Shown: piece after piece, positions 55,951 to 64,000 of the stretch
Layout of the letters: each line of letters opens with the position of its first letter
How positions within the stretch are numbered: position 1 is the stretch's first letter
NCBI GenBank assembly: GCA_013339765.2
Contig: CM023454.1
Location: 36,570,950-36,634,949, forward strand
DNA from: Haemaphysalis longicornis
Lineage: Eukaryota; Arthropoda; Arachnida; Ixodida; Ixodidae
Direction: 5' to 3'
DNA length: 64,000 bases
Translations under genes and position numbers: made by a program
The notes under the pieces: model-generated
Database searches by the model: none
What the model was told of the DNA's origin: nothing
The model's input: the letters and a program-made list of their open reading frames with translations, nothing else

Positions 55951-57134
55951 CTTCTTGCGTTTCTTCGAGGAACGCAATTGCAGCACCCATGATTAGATGC
56001 TGGTACTCCTCTGGTAAATTGGTGACCAAAACATGGGATTTGCAGTGAATAAAGCCTACAATGCCTCTTGCGACGGAGCCACCGCTGTTGAGAAGCAACC
56101 TTTGGTCACCCTCTATGATAGCGATGTCAGGAGCAGCAACCTCACAGTAGACGGTGATCATCAAGTTGCGCGGGGTGGCAGGGTGACGTGATCGTGGGCG
56201 ATGCTTACAGCAGCACGATGATCGGGGCTCAGTGGCGGCGTCGTGGAGGGATCAGAGGAAAATGTTATCGACTTGGTCTGCAGATCAATTATTGCGCCAT
56301 TGTCCGTCAAAAAGTCCATTACGAGTAATATGTCGCGGGAACAGTTAGGTAAAATTACGAATGCAGCAGGGTACGTGATGCCGTCTATTCTGACGCGGGA
56401 TGTGCACGTTCCACTTGGCGTTACGAGATGGCCTCCTGCTGTGCGTATATGCGGACCGTCCCATCTTTTCGTAACTTTCTTCAGCTTAGACGCGTATGAC
56501 CCGCTCATCACCCAGTAGTCGGCTCCCGTGTCGATGAGGGCGACTACGTCAAATCCGTCGATGGACAACTGGACGTCGGACGCTGCCTGACTCGAGTTCC
56601 TGTTGCGTCGGGGCGTCGCATCTCGGCTTGTGCGCGTTGACGGTCGGGTACTGTGCGTCGCCGTTGTCGTCGTCTCAGCGGCAGGCTCGGTCATGTCAAG
56701 TACGCGTCGCGCCTTGTGGTTGTCGTCGTGTTCAGGAGTCAGGTCAGGGCTAGGTCGCGTCGTCGGGATGAGGGCATGTCGTAAGTCACAGTCTTCGGCG
56801 AATCGTTGCGTCGTTGGAGGGTTTTCGTTTTTCCGCCGTTGTGCAACTTCACCTCCAGAAGTTGCCGCCTTTTTTTCCCCTGCGTGGGCTGGGGGACCTT
56901 CCACGGGCGAAGTCCACACTGCTACGGCGGTCCGGCGACTGGTACGGGTTAGGTGACGGCGAACGGTTGAAACTGGCGGGCCCACGGCTGGCGTTGTACA
57001 GGTATTCTTCAATGTCACATGGGTGGTGGCCGGGTTGAGTGCGTGGTCCGTCGACGGAGAAACCACGACGTTCGAGTCTCCTTGTAAGGGCAGTGACGGT
57101 ATATGTGGTCGGTGTCTCCGCACTGGTAGCACAG
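55951..57134 (-). pseudogene. Ty3 element C protease region
   Basis: A 323-codon frame (56161-57132) runs from the end of the knuckle through a Thr/Pro/Arg-rich linker to DGFDVVALIDTGADYWVMSG, a retropepsin active site. IRTAGGHLVTPSGTC and ILPNCSRDILLVMDFLTDNG follow, the latter being the ILG-x-D-like C-terminal motif (here LLVMDF). After 56161 the frame changes and DQRLLLNSGGSVARGIVGFI continues toward RT. The protease appears complete in one frame. Confidence 0.78.
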
Positions 57135-57170
57135 AGGACGATTATCCGGGGTTCGCCATACGTCAGTATT
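57110..57170 (-). pseudogene. Ty3 element C zinc knuckle
   Basis: RPLCYQCGDTDHIYRHCPYK on the minus strand fits the C-x2-C-x4-H-x4-C nucleic-acid-binding knuckle at the C-terminus of gag. It is in a different frame from the protease that follows. Confidence 0.75.
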
Positions 57171-57276
57171 CCTCGCCGTCTGGTTGCGTACTACAGGGGA
57201 TTGGGTGGGCGACAGTGGTGGCGTAGGGCCTGGACGTGTGGATTGTGGCGGGGCTCGACGACATCCGCAGAGTAGG

Positions 57277-58160
57277 TCATGCTTGTGGTTGCGGTGCTTC
57301 CGACGGCGTAGAAGTTCCCAGTGCGTTTTGGACTTCTTCTCGGATTACGTCGGTCAGGGAAGCCACATGAAGTTGCGGTGTCTTTGGAAAAAGCGTCCGA
57401 TGCTCCTCCCTTACCACTGCTCGGATGGCCTCGCAGAATGTATCGGAGGTTCCAGTTGCGGCACCGATGGTCTCCGAGAACAGCGCGTTGACAGGGCGGT
57501 CGTGCTGCCTCGTTCGAATTTCTAGCGTCTTCTCCATCATGGCAGCTTCAGACGCGAATTGGGCCACCGTTTTAGGGGGGTTGTGGACAAGCAAGTAAAG
57601 AGTTCTTGCTTTACTCCTCGCATTACAAACCTTAGTTTCTTTTCCTCCATCATTTCTGGGTACGCAAGGCGAAAATTGGGTTTCATCTCGACGAAGATCA
57701 TGACCCTTTAGTTGGGGTGCTGCGTTTGAGTTTCAAGCAAAAGCGCTGCACCTTCTTTTCTGACCACGGTAGTAAAGGTCTTGGTGAACTCGCTTTTGAT
57801 CTGAGCCCAGTTTGTCAAGGAGCTCTCCTGGTACTCGAACCAAGTGCGAGCCGAATCTTCTAAGTAAACGAAAACATGCCGGAACGTTTCTGCGTCGTCC
57901 CACCTGTTGAATTTCCGGACGGGCTTCAGTTTCTCCAACCATTCTTCTTGGTCTTCTGCGGGGGCTCCAAGGAATGATGGCGGTTCCCATGGATGCTGCA
58001 GAACGACGGGAGGATTGGCTTGGTTGACGATGGTGCTGGTTGCGACGTCTTTCTTCTTCGCTTTGTACGGTAGTAGACCGAGCTCGGGTGGTAAATCTTG
58101 CAGGTGGAGGCTGGCTCTTGTTTGACTGGCTTGGCGGCTTGCAGAGGTTGTAGTGGGCAT
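57277..58160 (-). pseudogene. Ty3 element C gag
   Basis: The ATG at 58160 starts MPTTTSASRQASQTRASLHL and runs 150 codons through a capsid-like domain (EEWLEKLKPVRKFNRWDDAE, TFRHVFVYLEDSARTWFEYQ) to a stop at 57708. Sequence continues with EEKKLRFVMRGVKQELFTCL and, one frame over, NPPKTVAQFASEAAMMEKTL (about 57590-57530) to 57277. One in-frame stop and one frameshift thus divide it. The length and order match tick Ty3 gags. Confidence 0.78.
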
Positions 58161-58189
58161 GAAGGGTGCGTACCCCGCACCTCTACAGA

Positions 58190-58596
58190 TATCACGAAGC
58201 CAAGGACGACGCAGTTGTCTTGAAGGAGAAACAAGTTTATTGGAGCGAACTTGTGCTCCCCTAATAAATGAAAAGAATACAGAGGGGGTGAAGCAGCGGT
58301 CGGCGAGCGTAGCAGAATCGAATACCCCGGCGTCTGCTCTGCAGGCTTTTTATCTTTCGGCCCACGTGGTTGTCGAGCTGTCGATTCGCATCGAGAACAT
58401 TGTAGATCCAAGAAGAATATTGCGGCCTGTTCACGTTAGGTCGCAATGCTCTCCCTATCAGAACTGATAACACTAGCGGCACAGAAAGACATAAAGGAAC
58501 ACGCGCTTCCCTTGGCACAGAGATAACACAGACCGGTGCAGCCGGGCGGTAAGAGCAAAACACAAATAAAGAAATCCCCCTTAATGATTCGCTGCA
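58190..58596 (-). repeat. 5' LTR of Ty3 element C
   Basis: As the 54416 copy, but the inner terminus reads TATCACG instead of TGTCACG. Carries the same AATAAA region. Confidence 0.9.
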
Positions 58597-60489
58597 ATGT
58601 AGCCTAATGGCAAGGAACGGACGTTTTTCTGCACTACAAAATTTTGAGTGCATGTGGGTTCATTCGATGGAAGCTTTTATTCTTCTTACAAAGAGGCCCG
58701 TGTTTTAATTGGCCCGGTTTATTAAAAAAATTACTTTATAAATATACATCTACAGCCACGATTTAGGCTCCCCTCCACACTCGTTCGTTTATATATACGT
58801 GCAAGCGTATTTCTTGCATTCAACAGTTCGTGGGTTATTTCTTATTTGGTTATTCTTATTGCGCTACCATATTAGTTGCTCGCGAAACTCGAAACCTTAG
58901 CGGAAGATCTGTCACGCAATAGGCTAAATGATGTTTCACTCGGACGAGAAAATCTCATAACTGCGGGAAAAGCGCAGACTAATACAGAAAATGTTAGCTT
59001 TGCAGATTCTTTTCCGTTGCGAAAAAGCGCGGGAAGCTTCAGAGTTTAGGAAAGTGATCGTAGTATATGTTTACCAATCTAACTTGGAATTACACACAGG
59101 TTTTTTAACAAAAGCTATAAAACTACGTGTGCTACTAATGCATGCAGAAGTGAGCAGAACGCATGATACAATATATTTACCTCGTTATTAGCTTATCCCC
59201 CAAGAAATTTATGCTCATTATAAAAAATGCGGAAACGTAATGTAACGTAAAGTAAACTGTGTTATTTCAGAATACATAGGTAAGATTGACGGAAAACTTC
59301 GCTTTACGTCTCTTATACATTAGCTTTCCGGAGTGTTACAGGTAATTCGAGCTGTTAAATGCTACGCCTAATGTTGTGCGCCTTCTCTTTTTACTTTTTA
59401 CTGGTGAAGCACATAACAGTTTTCGTCCAGTGAGCCAACGAGATAAAATAAGTTTTTATTAGAATACCTACCAACCGTATTCACGTACACACCTAACGCT
59501 CATTCCAATTATTCCATCTATATTGGGTCATTCTTAATGAATATATGAAATTAGTTTCTTGGATACCAATATATCTAATGAAAAATCAATATGTATAATA
59601 ACCTATGACAAACTATGTATTCATATTCTTTGGAATCGATCAGCGGGAGCTTTTGGGCAATGTGTGTAGCCCCAGAAAGACGAAGATTATAAATTTGCGT
59701 CTATATTTTTCACTGTAGAGAATACGAATTAACAACCCTCCACACCACCGAGTGGCTTGGGACAGCGAATATGCGAACGGTATAAAGGACGAGGATAGGA
59801 CAATGCACACAAGGCGAGACTGATCTAGTGCGGAACGATACCTGCCTAGAATGAGAAGTGTGAAACAGGAATACCATAACATTTGCTCAACAGGGACACA
59901 CAGTTTATATTGAAAACTGCAAGAAGATGCTAGTGCCCTGGTACCACATTTGCACCAGGAGGAAGAGACAGGCTTGCTTTGAGGGGAGCGTATCCTTGAA
60001 TTCTTCTTTTTGGAATTCTGCTCTAATGAAATATTGGTGTGGCGACCTTTGCATTTATTTTGTTTTTCCTAGAAATGTTTCCACAACGCTTGTGCTTTGG
60101 TCACTCTCCAGTGTGGTGTATCTTGTTTTAAGCAAAGATTTCTACCACTACCAGCCGACGGTTCCTTCGTAGAGTGCGCAACAAGAAACTCCCAAGGCGA
60201 CAGCAGGGGGAAGGGGCGGAGTAGGTCGTTTTTCACTGATGGCACACAGTTCATGTCTGCGGCGAATTTCCCGCTATTCCCTGGGTATAGGTGCTTTCTA
60301 ACACCACCGGACGCGTCAGCGGGATGGCTTGATCGCCGGCTTTGGCGACTGTTGTTTCGGACCTTTTTTGGTGTTTTGTTACAACTTTTCGTTCATTGCC
60401 TGATTCCTTCGCACTGCTTCATTAACTTGTTCGACGGCACATCCTAGGTACCCCAGACTCGACGAATTAAAGTGGTCAAACGGCAAAGA
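58597..60489. other. Unassigned intergenic DNA
   Basis: About 1.9 kb AT-rich sequence without a recognisable gene or repeat. Confidence 0.4.
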
Positions 60490-61355
60490 CATACCTATAT
60501 GGAAGGGAGCCTTATAAGGAGACATAATGTCTCCAGTGTTATTCACAGAGTCTCTAAGAGAGGCATTCAGAAAACCAGATTGGTAACAGGTAAGGGTAAG
60601 GGCTAATTGAGAATTCCTCTGTAACATAAGATTTGCTAATGATGTTGGCGTGCTAAGTAATTGGGGGACGAACTGCAAAGTATGATTGCCGCACTGGACA
60701 AGCAGACTAGAACCGTCGCTCTGAAAACTGAAAATTATTGCGGAAAAATAAAGTAATGCTCTACCCAGAAAAAGCACAGAGGTTTGAGATAGGTGAGGAT
60801 GCTATGGAAGGTTTGGCGAATATATCTACTTAGGCCAAGTAGCCACTCCTTCATCCCAGCCATAAGACAAAGATAATTACAAGGACACGAATGGGGTGGA
60901 GTGCATTCAGCAGGCATTTTCAGATAATGAATGTCAGCCTACTATGGTCCCTGAAGAAGAAAGTTTATGTTAGCTGCATATTACCAGTTACCACCTACGC
61001 GGCGGGAACTTTTAGGCTTACTAAATGGGTTCAGCGTTAATTGAGGAAGACGCAGTGCGAAATGAAACAGAATATAGCTGTAACATTAAGAGGGAAGAAG
61101 AGAGTAAAGTGGGTTGGGGTACGCGAACACGTGGTGAGGACTTATTAGCAGAAATCAAGGAGAAGACTCTGTGTCTGCAGGGCATGTAATGCAAAGGCAT
61201 GATAACCGTTGGTCAGTAAAAGTAACAGAGTGGATTCCTAGAGAATGCAAGAGCAGCAGTAAGTGGCCAAACGTTAGATGGGCAGATAAATTTATGAGGT
61301 TTTCGGGGATAAAATGGTCGCAGTTAGCACAGGGCTGGGATAATTATGGATAAAT
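60490..61355 (+). pseudogene. RTE-like LINE reverse transcriptase, C-terminal half, broken
   Basis: Across frames the plus strand reads GDIMSPVLFTESLREAFRKP, NIRFANDVGVLSN (the expected FADD box reads FAND), EYIYLGQVATPS, and at the end GHVMQRHDNRWSVKVTEWIP followed by KWPNVRWADKFMRFSG. This is the order of RTE-clade RTs, which lack the CR1-type C-terminus, so this is a different LINE lineage from those at 24-31 kb and 50-54 kb. Numerous stops and the damaged catalytic box show it is dead. Confidence 0.62.
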
Positions 61356-61972
61356 GGTAGATGCTTGGTTTCTGCAATAGGCGTAGATAAGGAGGCGAAT
61401 AATATTACTATTATAATTATAAGAATTGTAGTGGTACATTCAAAGATTTTTAACAACTTAGCGATGAAATTGCCTCGGTGAAATCGCAATCTCCATTGAA
61501 ATTCCTATTGCTTCGGTCGCAAGAGTTCAATGTACGTATATAGTTCTGCCTTTCTTGTATTGTCGTCGGCTTTCACTACTGTATAGAGTATACGGTGGCT
61601 CTTATCCGATTCTATGTAAACGTGTGTACTATTTTCCGATTACTTTTCTCCTGGCAATGTAAAGTGTTTATTATTTCTACTGCAAGAGTCACACGTTATT
61701 ATGTAATTCTCATATTTTTTTTGTATTCTGGTGTGTAAATTCTCCGAATGGAGTGTGCTACTGCTTTACTCCGATTCAATTTATATATGTTCAATTTTGC
61801 TAATACTTTTCTCTTTCAATGGCTTTAAATATTGTAAACTTACAAACAAAACACATGGCTTCCTTAGGATGAAGGGCCACACAACACAAGCCGCTATTGG
61901 CATACATGGGCCCGTTTTGCTGTAGCGTTTATTTTGTGAATGACAAAGAGTAATATTGTTATTAATATTAAT

Positions 61973-62003
<31 letters not shown>

Positions 62004-62974
62004 TAAAATCACATTGTTAAACTTATAACTTTTACTTTGATGATGATGATGATACCTACAGCAAAGATGGGTTAAGGATTCGTTAGCAGGCGGGAAAAAA
62101 ATGCAGAGATGACATACAGATATCATGCCGCTAGAGAAACGCTGCATTTGCGTACTGGTTGCAATAAATGGGTTTACCTCTTGAAAATTGGTGAATAGCA
62201 AGTCGTTTGTGTTTTGAGAGGTATTTTAAAAGGCAAAAGCAGCAACTGTGTCCGATAAATAGAGATTATAAGAGTTCCCTCGGAATTTCGCAATTCTGAA
62301 ACTTACCAAACTAACTAGTTTAGCTCGGTATAAATGGGAATCACTAAGCTCACATAGAGAATTCTTTCCGTGCAGGTGCTAGTGTGGCGTGGTGGTGTAG
62401 ACCAGAGCTAGCACATCAGGATGGCTAGGATCCACTGTCTCACACTTTGAAAGATGCTCATCCCGTTTTTTTTTTTCTGCCGATGCACGGACGGGGTACA
62501 GCGGCGGTCGCCCCTCTAGCGCTCCCGTTGCCGACTCTGCTGTGTTTGGGAAGCCGCCTTCGTGAATTCCAGGAAACGGATTGCAAAATCTGTGGTTTCA
62601 CTCTTTGTAAAGCCACTTGTGTGAATTCAATGGGAAATTGTTGTGGGCGTTGCCGAAAGCATTGCTTTTCAATCAACTTCACAGCGTCAATTGGAGCCGT
62701 TTATTACATCATCCTACCTTGTTTTGTTGGCTTCGCTGCTTGCGTAACCGTGCCGTCGCCTATACACGTCTGCAAGTCGGAGCGCTACCCGTTGGATCCC
62801 CATAATTGATTCGCCCGACCCCTTAAGGTATGCAATGTCACCGGGTTTCTGACACGCTACGCCCGATTGTGGACCTTTGCAAGAAAATGAGGAACCCTTT
62901 GGGAAATCTTAGGGTGAATCCCAACTAAGCCTGCAGACGTGTTATCTTTCCATCCCTACCTTGTCTTGCCACTA
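61356..62974. other. Unassigned DNA with a short (TAA)n tract
   Basis: No gene recognised. A 120-codon plus-strand frame at 62447-62809 is Cys-rich in its centre but matches no family I know. Confidence 0.35.
61958..62004. repeat. (TAA)n / (TATTAA)n microsatellite
   Basis: TATTAATATTAATATTAA grades into ATAATAATAATAATAATAA. Confidence 0.95.
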
Positions 62975-63264
62975 TATGCGGCTACAATGACGACAACTCT
63001 TTCGCGGAGTTCCTGCACACCCTCCCAGTGTACAAGACAGCCCCTTGTGCGTCGGATGATTTCGCATTTACCCTTGGTTGGAAGTTACTCTACAGGTATT
63101 TCTGCTCCCTGGTGGCGCATGCAGGCTCCATTTCGTCGCGAGCTCATTGAGAGCTCGTGATTCCCAACAGCGAGTACCACGTCCGCCGTGAGTCGGATGC
63201 ACGTACACAGAGCGCGCATGCTCCCTTTGTCGAATACGTTCGATTCATTGACCAGTTGCTGAAA
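62975..63264 (+). pseudogene. Ty3-type gag fragment
   Basis: In successive frames the plus strand has SAPWWRMQAPFRRELIE (about 63098-63148) and SEYHVRRESDARTQSAHAPF then VEYVRFIDQLLK (about 63168-63264). These match the middle of tick Ty3 gag capsids, as in the gag at 33823-34569 (FHERFK..., YVRSMQDLYEW). LTRs and other genes are not seen; the fragment may be much older than the other Ty3 copies. Confidence 0.5.
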
Positions 63265-63639
63265 TGAATATCCTGGGTGAGCTTGGCGCAGACATCGCGA
63301 TGTACGCCAATCAAGTGACCACCGGCGAGCCCTACCTATTCCGTATACGCAGATGATTCCTGGAGCGTATACGAGATAGCGGGATCAGCTTGGGCAATCG
63401 AAAAGCTATGATTTTAAATCTTAGTTATGTAAACCTCCGAAAGAATTGGAGGCACCTCGGATAGCGTTGGCGTCTAGAGACACATATGGGGCTTCGACAA
63501 GGGAAAGTGTACAGCTGTTTATGACACTTGCAGACAATACTGCCCCCGCGCTCTTGGTGCTTGTGCCCTAGGCGACAGGTTGTTGTAGCACGGAAGACCA
63601 CTGCAGGTGGAAGAGCAATACATGTTCTTGGAACCAGCA

Positions 63640-63990
63640 GTTGCGGCGACGACACACACTTGTTTAGTCACATCTGCTCTATTTGCAGTGGTTGCCTGTA
63701 CATAATCAATCGACTCTGCTTGGCTGATCTACTCGCGTCTGCGCCACTGCCCTGCACTTCTGCGTCTGAGCGTTGGCCTACAGGCAGCCTTCAGAGTGCA
63801 CTTACTGTAGCCTGCTGCACATGCGGGGTTCTCGTCTCCAAAAGGTGCGGTCTTAAGCAGCGTTAACGGCTACCCCCCTTTATTGGCAGCAGCATTTGTG
63901 GTGACGAAACACATTTGTTTAGTCACATCTTCTCTGTTTGCAGCCTGGTTGTCTTTACATCATCGTTGGAATATTCTGCTACGCTTGCCT
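63640..63990 (+). repeat. Direct duplication, about 252-bp spacing
   Basis: GACGACACACACTTGTTTAG with GTCACATCTGCTCTATTTGCAG at about 63646 corresponds to GACGAAACACATTTGTTTAG with GTCACATCTTCTCTGTTTGCAG at about 63898. The second copy runs to the window edge. Confidence 0.6.
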
Positions 63991-64000
63991 CTCCGGGCTG

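Larger units (their letters stand above)
54416..58596 (-). mobile_element. Ty3-type LTR retrotransposon C, internally deleted
   Basis: Two LTRs of 407-408 bases (54416-54823 and 58190-58596) flank gag, a zinc knuckle, protease, the first part of RT and the last part of integrase, all on the minus strand. The palm of RT, RNase H and the integrase core are missing: coding jumps from RT to integrase at about 55415. The flanks (CACAT and ATGTA) do not form a direct duplication. Because both LTRs and a purine tract remain, it could in principle have moved using proteins supplied elsewhere. Confidence 0.88.

Noticed and set aside
62447..62809. 120-codon Cys-rich frame
   Set aside because: No signal peptide, no known cysteine pattern and no supporting signals; kept only as a note in the intergenic entry.
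1..64000. Bacterial operons, CRISPR arrays, prophage
   Set aside because: No ribosome-binding sites, long gene runs or spacer arrays. Composition and elements are those of an animal genome.

Overview
The window is eukaryotic repeat-rich DNA with no complete host gene. It is most like the genome of a hard tick (Ixodidae, probably metastriate). The inference rests on a tRNA-headed SINE resembling the tick Ruka family, THAP-domain P-like transposases, a SWIM zinc-finger exon of a kind common in tick repeats, tick-style Ty3 gag proteins, abundant (TA)n and (AC)n tracts, and intron-like junctions. Nearly every recognisable protein is a broken transposable-element product. There is no operon, CRISPR array or bacterial feature.

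Layout. 1-2669: mostly unassigned, with one weak exon candidate on the minus strand. 2670-7744: a Ty3-type LTR element (LTR, gag, start of protease, LTR) whose protease is split by a 1.75-kb TIR element carrying a THAP-domain transposase remnant; pol is gone. 7745-8356: (AT)n followed by a tRNA-like repeat. 9529-10760: P-like transposase pseudogene. 11152-11970: GC-rich TIR element. 12046-12143: host-type exon candidate. 12516-16261: a 3.7-kb element with about 420-bp TIRs and a perfect 9-bp target duplication, carrying a THAP start from one end and a SWIM zinc-finger gene from the other.

19713-22546: two tandem arrays built on tRNA-like cloverleafs, each headed by a palindrome and bordered by (TA)n. 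23085-31215: LINE remnants, including a nearly full-length minus-strand CR1-like LINE with ORF1, endonuclease and RT, headed by about 227-bp tandem 5' repeats and split by a 2.3-kb TIR element with another perfect 9-bp duplication. 31799-35658: a second Ty3 element (LTR-like segment, gag, 48-bp repeats, protease), interrupted by a LINE 3' end. 37513-37735 and about 47380-47620: two tRNA-SINEs, the first with a perfect 14-bp target duplication. 40528-40830: a gene fragment broken by a 4-bp duplication. 50300-54110: a second CR1-like LINE. 54416-58596: a third Ty3 element with both LTRs but an internal deletion joining early RT to the end of integrase. 60490-61353: RTE-like LINE. 62975-63264: Ty3 gag fragment.

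Together the window is a layered record of insertions: retroelements provided targets, DNA transposons landed inside them, and small tRNA-derived repeats then amplified locally. The least explained structures are the 12.5-16.3 kb TIR element with two converging gene remnants and the palindrome-headed tRNA-like arrays. All homology statements come from reading translated sequence by eye; no database search was possible.
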